Part shown: in pieces, positions 15,750-24,420 of the stretch | How positions within the stretch are numbered: the first letter of the stretch is position 1 | Layout of the letters: every line of letters begins with the position of its first letter | Assembly: GCA_934728355.1 (NCBI GenBank) | Contig: CAKVEA010000007.1 | Span: 1 to 45,577, forward strand | DNA length: 45,577 bases | Direction of reading: 5' to 3' | Source: an uncultured Eubacteriales bacterium | Lineage (GTDB): Bacteria; Bacillota; Clostridia; Oscillospirales; Acutalibacteraceae | Made by a program: the position numbers and the translations under genes | The notes under the pieces: generated by a model | Seen by the model: only the letters and a program-made list of their open reading frames with translations | Told to the model about the DNA's origin: nothing | The model's database searches: none

Positions 15750-17468
15750 ATGCAAAGGAAAAAATTTTTACCCTTTTTAGGTACATTATGTTTACTACTA
15801 AATCTAATGTTACCCGTTTTAAAAACAAGTGTATACGCAAACGATAAAAACATAGCAACATTAAATTTTGTAGACGGTACTGTACAAGATGGCAAAGCTT
15901 TTTACGAGGATAACAGTAAAAGCTATAGTTCACAAATTGAGCTTGTAGAAAAAAACAATGATTCAAACGAAACCTATAGTAATATTAATATTTCAGAAAA
16001 TAATATGGAAATTGATTTAAATGAAAAGAATTATTACTTAAAAACAGTGAATAAGGTTTCAGCTGAAAACCCTGATGAAATTTTAGGATCTATTGGCAGT
16101 TCATATTTTAACAAACTTTATATCAATGAGAAATCATTTGATATAACTTCAAACCCTTATGTAAAGTTGGATACATCCGAATTCAGCGGAAACTTAAACA
16201 TCCATCTTGAAAAGGAATCTTCCCCACCAAGTACAAGTTATCCGGATAACATTTCTATTAAAGCAACATACGATGGCTTTGGAATGGAAGTGTATTTAAA
16301 TTCAGAAAGAATCGGGGCCGAATCCTCTAAAATAGAAGGCATAGGAAAAGGATATGCAAGTGGAGAAATAAATAATTTAATTAGAATCCAGCTTGCCTAC
16401 GGAGACGGTAACATCGGAAGCATAACTGTAAATGGAAATAAAATTAATATACCTGAAAGCACAAAAGATTATTTTGAGTTTACTGTTAAACCTGCAAATG
16501 AATATGTTATAGATGTAAAAAAAGCAACTAACAACTCCGGTGTACCGAGGACGATTATTTGGGATTCTGACAAAACAAATAATCCCGACCTTAAAGACAA
16601 TGAACTTTTAAAAAACGGTACTATAGAAATTCTTGATGTCAAAGATTCCAGTGGAAATTCCATAGGGCTTAGTGATGTAAAGCAAGATACTAAAAACAAT
16701 AATGGCTGGGCAAGTATTTTACCGGGTTCAAAAGTAATTTTGAAGTTAAAACCAAATTGCGGTTATCAATTAACTTCAATTGAAATAAACGATGAAACAT
16801 TAGTTGCAGGAGAAGAGGAATCTACTTTTGAATACATTATGCCTGACACAAATGTTCATTTAAGCGGAATATTTGAAAAAGTGGACGATAAGGTAAAAAC
16901 CGAATCCAAAAAAGTAAAAGAAGGAAGTATAATTCTCGATGGCTCAGAAATAGACACTGGGTCCGTGATTCTTTCGGTAAATGATGTAACTTTATCAGAG
17001 AAACAAATGTCCGATTTCAAAGAAAAAGCTAATGAATATGAAATTTCATCATATTTAAATATTCACTTGAATCAAGTGCTTTATAAAGGAACAGCTGATA
17101 ATGTTTGGTCAAAAGAGTTAGCCAACTTAAAAAACCAAGCAACAGTAACCCTAAAGCTTGAAGAAGGAGTAGAAGGAAACGAAGTCATAATAATTCATGA
17201 AAAGCATGACGGAACTTATGAAATAATTCCTGCTACTTACGATACTTCAACAAATACAATTACATTCAAAACATCAAGCTTTTCCAATTATGCAGTAGCA
17301 AGTAAAAACTCAACTAATAACGTCGCTAAAAGTAAATTGAATAATGAATTTGGCGAAATCATTCCCCAAACCGGAGATAATATCGTTAAGTACATTATAA
17401 TTTTTGCTTTGGCTGTAGCAGCGGTAATCATTTTTGTAATACTTAATAAAAGAAAAGCAACAAAATAA
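15750..17468 (+). CDS. Sortase-anchored surface protein (IPQTG signal)
   Basis: This is a 572-residue wall-attached protein. A signal peptide ends near VYA (residues 27-29). The C terminus has the full sorting signal: IPQTG at 538-542, a hydrophobic helix and the basic tail NKRKATK. The middle holds beta-rich modules, including one with GSKVILKLKPNCGYQLTSIE that resembles InlB-like repeats, and near 510-530 a module ending TFKTSSFSNYAVAS. The downstream substrate has a related module (FETSHLSQYGIVA). The ATG at 15750 follows AAAGGAGGAG; an in-frame GTG at 15708 would add residues before the signal peptide. It starts a surface cassette that ends with sortase B. The ligand is unknown. Confidence 0.88.
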   Translation: MQRKKFLPFLGTLCLLLNLMLPVLKTSVYANDKNIATLNFVDGTVQDGKAFYEDNSKSYSSQIELVEKNNDSNETYSNINISENNMEIDLNEKNYYLKTVNKVSAENPDEILGSIGSSYFNKLYINEKSFDITSNPYVKLDTSEFSGNLNIHLEKESSPPSTSYPDNISIKATYDGFGMEVYLNSERIGAESSKIEGIGKGYASGEINNLIRIQLAYGDGNIGSITVNGNKINIPESTKDYFEFTVKPANEYVIDVKKATNNSGVPRTIIWDSDKTNNPDLKDNELLKNGTIEILDVKDSSGNSIGLSDVKQDTKNNNGWASILPGSKVILKLKPNCGYQLTSIEINDETLVAGEEESTFEYIMPDTNVHLSGIFEKVDDKVKTESKKVKEGSIILDGSEIDTGSVILSVNDVTLSEKQMSDFKEKANEYEISSYLNIHLNQVLYKGTADNVWSKELANLKNQATVTLKLEEGVEGNEVIIIHEKHDGTYEIIPATYDTSTNTITFKTSSFSNYAVASKNSTNNVAKSKLNNEFGEIIPQTGDNIVKYIIIFALAVAAVIIFVILNKRKATK

Positions 17469-17480
17469 GGAGGAAGTTAA

Positions 17481-19094
17481 ATGAGAAAAAGTTTATTTTT
17501 ATCAGCACTTACTGCAGCAGGACTTGCTTTACCACTTATGTTTGCAAATAATGAGGCACACGCTTTTACACCTTCAGATAATGGAGAATATGCTTTAATA
17601 ATGGATCTCAAAACGTCTGATTACGATGAAGGAAACATAGACGGTTTATCGGGAAAAATTGTAAAATTTGATTTCGATGAAGGCGAAGAATCCGTAAAGC
17701 TTTACGATTTAACAGAAGGAACAAAGGCTTACAATGGAAAAAATGAGTTTTCGGGATGGGCTCTTTCAAGTTCTGAATCAACTCCTGCACCAGAGGAAAC
17801 ATCACTAAAAAAAGATGATTTTAGTTCAGAAGGAGACTACGCAGGTGTAAAATATAGTAAAGGAAAACATGTATATGCTATATTTAACGGTAAGGAATTA
17901 AGCGATACAGATAAATATTATTTACAATTAGACCCGTTTGCCGGTAAAGTTAATGGAGAAGGCAACATTATATTATCAGGTAAGATGGATGAATTTGAAA
18001 CAGTTGACTTGTCAAAGTACAAAGCCGAAAGAGAAGACTGTACATTTTGTGGCTGGGGATGTGATGGTGAAATTGTAACTTCAATCGACAAAAGCTATTT
18101 TTCTAAAGATAACAGATTAACCGTATATGCACTTTATAAAAAGAATACTTTTTACGGTGTAGATGAAAAAGGTAGACTGAATAACACAAATTTACCGGAA
18201 GATCAAAGACCTTTTTCATATGTACTTACATTAGATGCTAACGGTGGAACTATTGATGGTAAAAGCTCCAATCAATACGATTATCTCGGTGGAAAAGATT
18301 CAGGTACTTCAATGCCGATATTCCATTATATTCCAGAAAGAAAAGGCTGCACATTTAAAGGTTGGTATTCTAAAAAAGACGGCTCCGGAACATTATGTAA
18401 AACTATTTACTGGGCAGATTGGCGATATAATGAAGATAATGGATTTGACAGAGATTCTTTAACCGAAGACAGAAATGTGTATAAAAATCTTACACTTTAT
18501 GCAAAGTGGGAAGGAACTCCAATTGAAGAAGAACCCGCAAAAGAAATTTCAAGCAATGAAAACAGTGAAGTAAAAGGCAGTGTTGAATTTAGTAATTTGG
18601 AAGCAGAAAATTATCAGCTCGAAATTAAAAAAGTAGAAGTTCCAAAAGAATTATCCGATAAAAACGTAAAATTCATAGCAGATATTAATTTGCTTAACGG
18701 CACAGAAATAGTTGAAGTAAATGGAGAAAAAATGAAAATCAAACTTGCATTGCCGGAAGAATTAAAGGGTTATAACAAATACGAAATCGTTTATATCGAA
18801 AACGGAGAAATAAAAGAAACTTTACCCGCAACCGTAGAAAACGGAAATATAATATTTGAAACTTCACACTTGAGTCAATATGGAATAGTTGCAACAAATA
18901 TTAAAGAAAACGGCTCCGGCGAAGAATCAGAACCAAAATCAACAACAGGAACAAAAACAGAAAACAATGATAATCTTTTAGAAAACTTTTATGAAAATCC
19001 GGTAACAGGCGACGGAGTAGCTTGCGCTATAGCACTTTTCGCATTTGCTTCAATCGGTATGGCTGCATTCCCTTTCTTAAACAGAAAAAAATAA
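17481..19094 (+). CDS. Sortase-anchored surface protein with InlB-type repeats (NPVTG signal)
   Basis: This 537-residue surface protein has a signal peptide ending AHA (26-28) and a C-terminal signal NPVTG (506-510), hydrophobic helix and NRKK tail. It contains Listeria-Bacteroides (Flg_new/InlB) beta-grasp repeats, recognised by a glycine-tryptophan core and a following A-L-Y or A-K-W: FSGWALSS, CTFCGWGCDG with YALYKK, and LDANGGTIDG with GCTFKGWYSKKDGSG and LYAKW. A later module (about 360-470) resembles that of the upstream surface protein. It starts 12 bases after that gene with AGGAGG in between, so the two are co-transcribed. A Thr/Glu-rich stalk lies before the anchor. An adhesin role is plausible but not shown. 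Confidence 0.88.
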   Translation: MRKSLFLSALTAAGLALPLMFANNEAHAFTPSDNGEYALIMDLKTSDYDEGNIDGLSGKIVKFDFDEGEESVKLYDLTEGTKAYNGKNEFSGWALSSSESTPAPEETSLKKDDFSSEGDYAGVKYSKGKHVYAIFNGKELSDTDKYYLQLDPFAGKVNGEGNIILSGKMDEFETVDLSKYKAEREDCTFCGWGCDGEIVTSIDKSYFSKDNRLTVYALYKKNTFYGVDEKGRLNNTNLPEDQRPFSYVLTLDANGGTIDGKSSNQYDYLGGKDSGTSMPIFHYIPERKGCTFKGWYSKKDGSGTLCKTIYWADWRYNEDNGFDRDSLTEDRNVYKNLTLYAKWEGTPIEEEPAKEISSNENSEVKGSVEFSNLEAENYQLEIKKVEVPKELSDKNVKFIADINLLNGTEIVEVNGEKMKIKLALPEELKGYNKYEIVYIENGEIKETLPATVENGNIIFETSHLSQYGIVATNIKENGSGEESEPKSTTGTKTENNDNLLENFYENPVTGDGVACAIALFAFASIGMAAFPFLNRKK

Positions 19095-19113
19095 AATAAA
19101 ACTTTTTAAAATG

Positions 19114-19147
19114 TAAAGACTAGCAATAAAAGCTAGTCTTTGTATTT
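19114..19147 (+). terminator. Attenuator-like hairpin before sortase B
   Basis: AAAGACTAGC and GCTAGTCTTT form a perfect 10-bp stem with a 7-base loop. The T run is short, so it may only reduce transcription from the surface-protein genes into the sortase gene. Confidence 0.65.
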
Positions 19148-19164
19148 GAAAGGAAAGATCTTTA

Positions 19165-19908
19165 ATGAAAAAAGGAAATAAAGTTATAATTTTTAAAGCT
19201 ATAGTATATTTAATATTATTTATAACTTTAATTTATTCTGGATCCAAAATTTATGACTGGCACAAAGAAAATGTTAAAAATACCAGCATTGCAAAAAATA
19301 TAAATAATACTGCAGTAACTAAAAATGAAAACAGTAATGAAAATAATAAATATACTGTAAACTTCAATTTACTAAAAAGCCAAAACAGCGATACAGTAGC
19401 ATGGATCAAAGTCAATGGAACAAACATTGAGTATCCTGTTGTAAAATCTAAAAACAATGAATTTTATTTAAATCACAGTTTCGACAAAACAAATAATTCA
19501 GCCGGTTGGATTTTTGCAGATTACAAAAATAAATTTGACGGTACTGACAAAAACATAATAATTTATGGTCACAACAGAAAAGATAAATCCATGTTTGGAA
19601 CTTTAAAAAATATTTTAAATCCCGAATGGTATAATAGATCTGAAAATTTGGATATAATTTTCATTGAAAAAAATGAAAATTACATTTATAAAGTGTTTTC
19701 TGTTTATAAAATAGAAAAAGAAAGCTACTACATAAAAACTGATTTTAGCAATAATAATGAATTTAAAAAATTTATCGAAACACTTAAGAAAAGAAGCATA
19801 AAAAATTTTGAAACTGAAATCTCTGAATCAGATAGTATTTTAACACTTTCAACTTGTGCAGACAATGACAGCTATAGAGTTGTATTGCATGCTAAAAAAT
19901 CGAAATAA
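19165..19908 (+). CDS. srtB: Class B sortase
   Basis: Sortases cut a C-terminal sorting signal and join the protein to the cell wall. This 247-residue enzyme has an N-terminal membrane anchor (about 9-27) and a catalytic domain with the class B features WIKVNGTNIEYPVV and SAGWIFADYKN. The catalytic residues are His136 (in YGHN), Cys231 (in TLSTC) and Arg238 (in SYRVV). Class B enzymes usually act on NPQTN-like signals. The two genes upstream encode proteins with NPVTG and IPQTG and are the obvious substrates. AAAGGAAAG precedes the ATG. Confidence 0.95.
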   Translation: MKKGNKVIIFKAIVYLILFITLIYSGSKIYDWHKENVKNTSIAKNINNTAVTKNENSNENNKYTVNFNLLKSQNSDTVAWIKVNGTNIEYPVVKSKNNEFYLNHSFDKTNNSAGWIFADYKNKFDGTDKNIIIYGHNRKDKSMFGTLKNILNPEWYNRSENLDIIFIEKNENYIYKVFSVYKIEKESYYIKTDFSNNNEFKKFIETLKKRSIKNFETEISESDSILTLSTCADNDSYRVVLHAKKSK

Positions 19909-19916
19909 TACTTTTA

Positions 19917-19948
19917 CAAAAGCCTCACATAAAAAGTGAGGCTTTTAA
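19917..19948 (+). terminator. Bidirectional terminator after sortase B
   Basis: AAAAGCCTCAC (19918-19928) pairs with GTGAGGCTTTT (19936-19946). A/T runs on both sides would serve srtB and the convergent DUF1796 gene. Confidence 0.9.
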
Positions 19949-19964
19949 ATAATGTCTTATAAAA

Positions 19965-20774
19965 TTAAGAAACTGCTGATTCATCTGTATTACAATTATT
20001 TCCTTTTAGCACTATACTATCCATAACCGTTTGCCATTCTTTTGCATTACCCATCCATCCCGGAAGATTATCTTCATCATGTTTCTTATCCAAAAAAGTG
20101 AATTGAATAATAGTTGAATTGTCATCTTTAAATAAAATACTTTTTTTCATTTCTTTAGTATCTGCATTAACTATATTAATTAACACAATTTTTTTATTTG
20201 GATAAATTTCTCTAAATTCTTCAACAAACTTCATAAATTCAGCCGGTGTGACATTAGATCTGTTACAAATTAAACCAATCGTATTTGATTCATTCAATAT
20301 TTTATCAACTTTCTTAGCTCTACGAAGCATAATTTCTCTAAATTTTTCATGCTCAACCTTTAAAGGGGAATCTCTATGAAAATGATGAATTGATATTATT
20401 TTATTTATTTTATCTCTCACAAATTTGCAATCGCAGCAAAATTTATCGGGGATTTCTTCTATCTCTTTAAAAAAATCTTCAAACTTAGTTTTAAACAATT
20501 TTATCACTGTATCTAAAGAATACCCCATCATCGAATCTAAAGGAGAAGCTTGGTATCTCATGCCACATTTTTTAAGCCAAGCCGCCGGCCTACACTCACC
20601 ACCTATCGAAAATATACAATCTACAGAGTATTTATCTTCAGTAGTATTGCAACTTTCTTGCAGCAAATCACATTGCGGGTCAGAAGCTTTCACTTCATAC
20701 TGATGGGAACTGCAACACATAGACAAAATCAATAAAAATGCAAAAAATTTGTTAAATCTCTTAAAAAAATTCAT
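19965..20774 (-). CDS. Exported DUF1796 family protein, putative papain-like cysteine peptidase
   Basis: The 269-residue protein begins with a signal peptide (MNFFKRFNKFFAFLLILS, cleavage near VKA at 28-30), so it is likely exported. The rest matches the DUF1796 family, annotated as putative papain-like cysteine peptidases. It has FSIGGECRPAAWLKKCGMRY with candidate nucleophile Cys61, SPLDSM, and SIHHFH (His130/131) at the place of the family HDF motif. RRAKKVDKIL and a C-terminal WMGN-KEW also fit. Asp in HDF is replaced by His. The start at 20774 has TGGAGA ahead and begins the signal peptide; the longer frame to 20897 has no such support. Activity is inferred only from the family. Confidence 0.72.
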   Translation of the reverse strand: MNFFKRFNKFFAFLLILSMCCSSHQYEVKASDPQCDLLQESCNTTEDKYSVDCIFSIGGECRPAAWLKKCGMRYQASPLDSMMGYSLDTVIKLFKTKFEDFFKEIEEIPDKFCCDCKFVRDKINKIISIHHFHRDSPLKVEHEKFREIMLRRAKKVDKILNESNTIGLICNRSNVTPAEFMKFVEEFREIYPNKKIVLINIVNADTKEMKKSILFKDDNSTIIQFTFLDKKHDEDNLPGWMGNAKEWQTVMDSIVLKGNNCNTDESAVS

Positions 20775-21052
20775 TATAAATCTCCATCTTGTTAAAAAAT
20801 TATAATTAAAATCAAAAACTTTATTTATAGGTTCATTAATCACTGTATAAGTAATTCTCCTAAAAGAAAGTAAAAATAAAATTCCTCTGATATACACATC
20901 AGATTTCTGGCTATTAAAATATTCCTATAATCAAAACAAACAAAAATCATTGATACCCGATACCCCAAGAATTATAAATAGTATTTTTTATTTTTCCTAT
21001 TTTGATAAAAAATAAAATTTATTTCCAAAATTATATAAAAATTCCTTTTTAT

Positions 21053-21358
21053 TCAATTTTCCTCTATAAGACTATAAATTTTCATAATTTCCTTCTTACT
21101 TTCTAGAAAATCCAATATACGTTTTTTACCTTTATCTGTAATTTTATAATATCTTCGTATCCTAGTATTATGCTCTTGAGTATAAGATATTAGACAATCT
21201 GAACTTTCAAGCCTTTTTAATATAGGATATAATGTAGATTCAGAAATTTTTACATACTCTGATATACCTTTAATAATTTTGTAACCATATAGGTCTTGAT
21301 TTTTAAGTAACGAAAGTACACAAACTTCCAAAAAACCTTTTTTTAATTGTATATTCAC
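21053..21358 (-). CDS. PadR family transcriptional regulator
   Basis: This 101-residue protein is a short PadR repressor with a winged helix-turn-helix: LEVCVLSLLKNQDLYGYKI, SESTLYPILKRLES, and the wing RIRRYYKITDKGKKR. The C terminus is a single helix. The start is GTG, with GGGAGG seven bases upstream. Its own promoter carries a dyad across the -35 box, which suggests autoregulation. The usual partner (a DUF1700 or DUF1048 membrane protein) is not next to it, so its targets are unknown. Confidence 0.92.
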   Translation of the reverse strand: MNIQLKKGFLEVCVLSLLKNQDLYGYKIIKGISEYVKISESTLYPILKRLESSDCLISYTQEHNTRIRRYYKITDKGKKRILDFLESKKEIMKIYSLIEEN

Positions 21359-21381
21359 AAATGTACCTCCCTATAGATTAT

Positions 21382-21418
21382 ATAATATTATAAATAGTAT
21401 GATTTGTCAAGTATCATA
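21382..21418 (-). promoter_or_regulatory. padR promoter with dyad operator
   Basis: On the minus strand TTGACA (21405-21410) is 17 bases from TATTAT (21382-21387). The inverted repeat TATGAT/ATCATA (21398-21403 and 21413-21418) covers the -35 box, a typical PadR operator layout. Confidence 0.65.
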
Positions 21419-21491
21419 TTAAAATTTTTTTAAGTGTATTATAATTTAAAAGGTAAGTTTTAATGATTAAATTGAATTTAAGGTGATGAAA

Positions 21492-22049
21492 ATGAATTGC
21501 AAAGGTACAATAAAACTTGAAACAAACCGCTTAATTTTAAGAAAATTTAGAATTGAAGATACAAAAGACGTATTTGAAAATTATGCATCCAGCGATGATG
21601 TAACAAAATACCTAACATGGGAAACACATAGCAATATTGATGTTACTAAAAATTATTTACAAAGTCTAATTGAAAGATATAAAGACAGTAAAACTTTTGA
21701 TTGGGCAATAGAACTTAAAAATGAAAACAAAGTTATAGGATCGATATGTGCTAAAGAGCCAGATGAAATTATTTCAAAAATTGAAATTGGTTATTGTATC
21801 GGTAAAAAATGGTGGAACCAAGGAATTGTTACAGAAGCACTCCAAGAGATTATTAGATTCCTATTTGAAAAAGTCAATATTAACAGAATAGAAGCTTATC
21901 ATGATGTAAAAAATCTAGCTTCAGGAAGAGTCATGCAAAAATGTGGTATGAAGTTTGAAGGTGTTTTAAGACAAGCTTACAAATTTAAAAATGGTGTATC
22001 CGATGTATACATCTACAGTATTTTAAAAGATGATATAAAAAGAACTTAA
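21492..22049 (+). CDS. GNAT acetyltransferase, RimJ/RimL type
   Basis: This 185-residue acetyltransferase begins GTIKLETNRLILRKFRIED, the standard N-terminal strand of RimJ/RimL-type enzymes that acetylate protein N termini or small amines. The acetyl-CoA site shows as IEIGYCIGKKWWNQGIVTEA, followed by NINRIEAYHDVKNLASGRVMQKCGMKFEG. Met at 21492 is chosen because AAGGTG lies six bases ahead; earlier GTG/ATG codons overlap that site. The substrate is unknown. It stands alone, divergent from padR, and ends at a terminator. Confidence 0.92.
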   Translation: MNCKGTIKLETNRLILRKFRIEDTKDVFENYASSDDVTKYLTWETHSNIDVTKNYLQSLIERYKDSKTFDWAIELKNENKVIGSICAKEPDEIISKIEIGYCIGKKWWNQGIVTEALQEIIRFLFEKVNINRIEAYHDVKNLASGRVMQKCGMKFEGVLRQAYKFKNGVSDVYIYSILKDDIKRT

Positions 22050-22057
22050 ACCAAAAA

Positions 22058-22090
22058 ATATCCGCCGATAAAACTATCAGCGGATTTATT
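22058..22090 (+). terminator. Terminator after the GNAT gene
   Basis: ATCCGC-C-GATA pairs with TATC-A-GCGGAT around AAAC and leads to TTATTATTC. Confidence 0.8.
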
Positions 22091-22179
22091 ATTCTTATTA
22101 AAATTTATACCTATAAAAAAACTGTAACAACTACTCCTAAAAATTAAGAAATAATCATTACACAAAAACCATACTGTAA

Positions 22180-22272
22180 TGGCGGAGAGAGGGGGATTCG
22201 AACCCCCGAAGCCGCTTTAACGACTTACACGATTTCCAATCGTGCTCCTTAAGCCAACTCGGACACCTCTCC
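22180..22272 (-). tRNA. tRNA-Ser (anticodon GGA)
   Basis: The 93-nt class II tRNA includes CCA. The acceptor stem GGAGAGG pairs with TCTCTCC, with one G-U pair. The anticodon loop TTGGAAA gives GGA. The long variable arm and T arm GGGGGTTCGAATCCCCC are intact. Confidence 0.97.
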
Positions 22273-22285
22273 AACTGACTTTTAT

Positions 22286-22314
22286 ATTTTACAACATACG
22301 TAAATTAAAATCAA
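22286..22314 (-). promoter_or_regulatory. Promoter of tRNA-Ser
   Basis: On the minus strand TTGATT (22309-22314) is 17 bases from TAAAAT (22286-22291), 14 bases before the tRNA. Confidence 0.65.
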
Positions 22315-22495
22315 TACTATTTTGAAAAAAAATCATATAATTTATAAAAACATAAATTTTATATCTTTTATTCAATAATATCCAAATGATAAAATTCAAA
22401 ATTTATTCCAAAAAATCTGGATTTATAGTATAATAATATTCCTTACAGTATATAAAATTAAATTTAAAAATATAAATATCAAGGAGAGAAAAACT

Positions 22496-23329
22496 GTGAA
22501 TCTTAGAATTGTTTCGGACTCTTCATGCGACATGAATACAAATGAATATGAAAATTTATTTATTGTTCCTCTTACTATTTCTACAGAAAACCAAAAATGG
22601 ATTGATGATGAAAATGTGAATATCGATTCAATGCTCAGCACACTTGAAAAATATAAAGGTCGTTCGTATACGTCTTGCCCCGATATAAATTCATGGATAA
22701 CTGCTTTTGGAGATTCCGATATAATTTTTGTGATTACAATGACAAGCGGACTTTCAGGAACATATAATTCTGCAACAGCAGCAGCTAAACTGTATCTTGA
22801 ATCCCATCCAAATGCAAAAATAAAAGTTTTTGATACTTTAAGTACATGTTCTCAACAACGACTTCTGGTGGATTATATTCATAAACTTACAAATGAAAAT
22901 CTTGAATTCGAAGAAATTTGTATTCAAGCAGAGAAATATCTTAAAAAAACAAAAATGGTATTTATGATAAAATCATTACATAATTTCGCTCAAAACGGAA
23001 GAGTAAACAAAGCAATTGCCGCTACAATAGGTTTTTTGGGAATAAATATAATAGCGACACCCAGTGAAAAAGGTACTTTTAAAGCTCTTACCAAATGTAG
23101 AGGAGTGAAAAAAGCAATTGTAGAACTTATAAACCAATTAAAAAACATGAATTATTCAGGCGGTAAGCTTTATATTTCACATGTCGACAATATTACTCTT
23201 GCTAAAGAAATCAAAGAGGATATTTTAAAAATTTATGAATCCGCAAATATAAAAATTAGGCAAGCAAAAGCACTTTGCAGTTATTATGCCGAAAGAGGAG
23301 CTGTTCTCTTAGGATTTGAAACTTTATAG
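22496..23329 (+). CDS. DegV family fatty-acid-binding protein
   Basis: DegV (FakB-type) proteins hold a fatty acid in a buried pocket and, with FakA, present it for phosphorylation. The N terminus LRIVSDSSCDMN is the family start. The TSGLSGTYNSA loop, at the usual place about 85 residues in, contacts the carboxylate. The later SLHNFAQNGRVNKAIA matches the usual L-x-GGR-x region but lacks the double glycine. The 277-residue length is normal. The start is GTG after AAGGAGAG. No fakA is nearby, and a second DegV gene lies at 27962. Confidence 0.92.
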   Translation: MNLRIVSDSSCDMNTNEYENLFIVPLTISTENQKWIDDENVNIDSMLSTLEKYKGRSYTSCPDINSWITAFGDSDIIFVITMTSGLSGTYNSATAAAKLYLESHPNAKIKVFDTLSTCSQQRLLVDYIHKLTNENLEFEEICIQAEKYLKKTKMVFMIKSLHNFAQNGRVNKAIAATIGFLGINIIATPSEKGTFKALTKCRGVKKAIVELINQLKNMNYSGGKLYISHVDNITLAKEIKEDILKIYESANIKIRQAKALCSYYAERGAVLLGFETL

Positions 23330-23377
23330 AAACACAATAAAGATTAAAAATTAATATTATGTACCGAGGTGATTTTA

Positions 23378-23704
23378 GTGATTTTCTCGGTATGTTTATT
23401 TTTTTTAATTATTTTTAGTCTTATCGGAATTGTAGAATTGGTAGTAACATTAATAAATTTTTGCCATTTACCTTCATCTTCAAGTCAAGAAGAAAAAGTT
23501 TTCATTCTTCCACTTGAAGGTCATTTAGAAAATTTAGAATACATAATAAGAAGTATTGTTTTATATTCTTCTCATAAATGCAAAATAAGTATAATTTGCG
23601 TGGATTTAGGTCTTGATCTTGAAACAAAAAAAATTTGCAGCTTACTTTCTCAAGATTTCAGCTGCCTTAAAATTGTAAATTCTAAATCAGAAATCCACCA
23701 TTAG
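23378..23704 (+). CDS. Small membrane-anchored hypothetical protein
   Basis: I do not recognise this protein of about 108 residues. An N-terminal membrane helix (about 2-28) is followed by a soluble alpha/beta-like part (EEKVFILPLEGHLENLEYII and later CKISIICVDLGLDLETKKIC). GTG at 23378 is preferred because CGAGGTGA lies five bases ahead; an in-frame GTG at 23369 overlaps it. It follows degV closely and overlaps the end of the convergent SDR gene by 23 bases. The tail resembles a shortened glycosyltransferase-like fold, but not enough to name it. Confidence 0.65.
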   Translation: MIFSVCLFFLIIFSLIGIVELVVTLINFCHLPSSSSQEEKVFILPLEGHLENLEYIIRSIVLYSSHKCKISIICVDLGLDLETKKICSLLSQDFSCLKIVNSKSEIHH

Positions 23705-24419
23705 GACTAATAACTTGTCCTGTTATGAAATCTGAATCGCTCGAACTTAAAAATTTTACCGTTTTTGCTATTTCCTCGGGGCTTCCTATTCTGCCAAGAG
23801 GAGTTATTTCTTTTAGTTCATTTAATTCATCTTCATTTAAAAATTCATTCATATCGGTTTTTATAACTCCAGGTGCAACACAATTAATATTTATATTTGA
23901 AGGTCCCAGTTCTTTTGCAAGAGATTTAGTAAACCCTATTACAGCTGCTTTTGAAGAGGAATAAGGTACTTCACAAGAAGCACCTGTTATTCCCCATATG
24001 GACGACACATTTATGATTTTCCCAAAGTGCCTTTTAAGCATATCTTTAACCGCTGCTTTCGTACAATAAAACATTCCGTGTACATTCACACTGAATATCT
24101 TTTCCCATAATTCATTTGATGTTTCAGTAAATAACCCTTGAATAGAAATTCCTGCATTATTTACAAGTATATCAATTTTTCCAAACTCATTTATAGCCGA
24201 GTCTATCAAATTTTGAGCTTCTAAAGGCTTTGAAATATCTGCTTTTATAGCAATTGCCTGACATTTTTTTGCTCTTAACTCTTCAAGAAGAGAAAGAGCT
24301 TTTTCTTTGCTTTTATTATAGTTAATAACTATATTCATATCTTCATCGCTTGAAAATTCTTTTACTATTGCTGCTCCTATTCCGCAGGAACTTCCTGTCA
24401 CCACTACTGTTTTTTTCAA
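23682..24419 (-). CDS. Short-chain dehydrogenase/reductase, FabG-like
   Basis: This 245-residue NAD(P)-dependent oxidoreductase has the SDR cofactor motif TGSSCGIGAAI near residue 8, NNAGIS, and the catalytic set Ser (NVSSIWG), Tyr and Lys (YSSSK). NCVAPGVIKTDM and the C-terminal GQVISPNGGF are typical of 3-oxoacyl-ACP reductases (FabG), but many SDRs share them, so the substrate stays open. The start is TTG, one base after the flavin reductase-like gene stop, so the two are translationally coupled. Confidence 0.93.
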   Translation of the reverse strand: MKKTVVVTGSSCGIGAAIVKEFSSDEDMNIVINYNKSKEKALSLLEELRAKKCQAIAIKADISKPLEAQNLIDSAINEFGKIDILVNNAGISIQGLFTETSNELWEKIFSVNVHGMFYCTKAAVKDMLKRHFGKIINVSSIWGITGASCEVPYSSSKAAVIGFTKSLAKELGPSNININCVAPGVIKTDMNEFLNEDELNELKEITPLGRIGSPEEIAKTVKFLSSSDSDFITGQVISPNGGFLI

Positions 24420-24420
24420 A

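Noticed and set aside
20775..20897. N-terminal extension of the DUF1796 protein to 20897
   Set aside because: The ATG at 20774 has a ribosome binding site and starts a good signal peptide; the extension would bury it.
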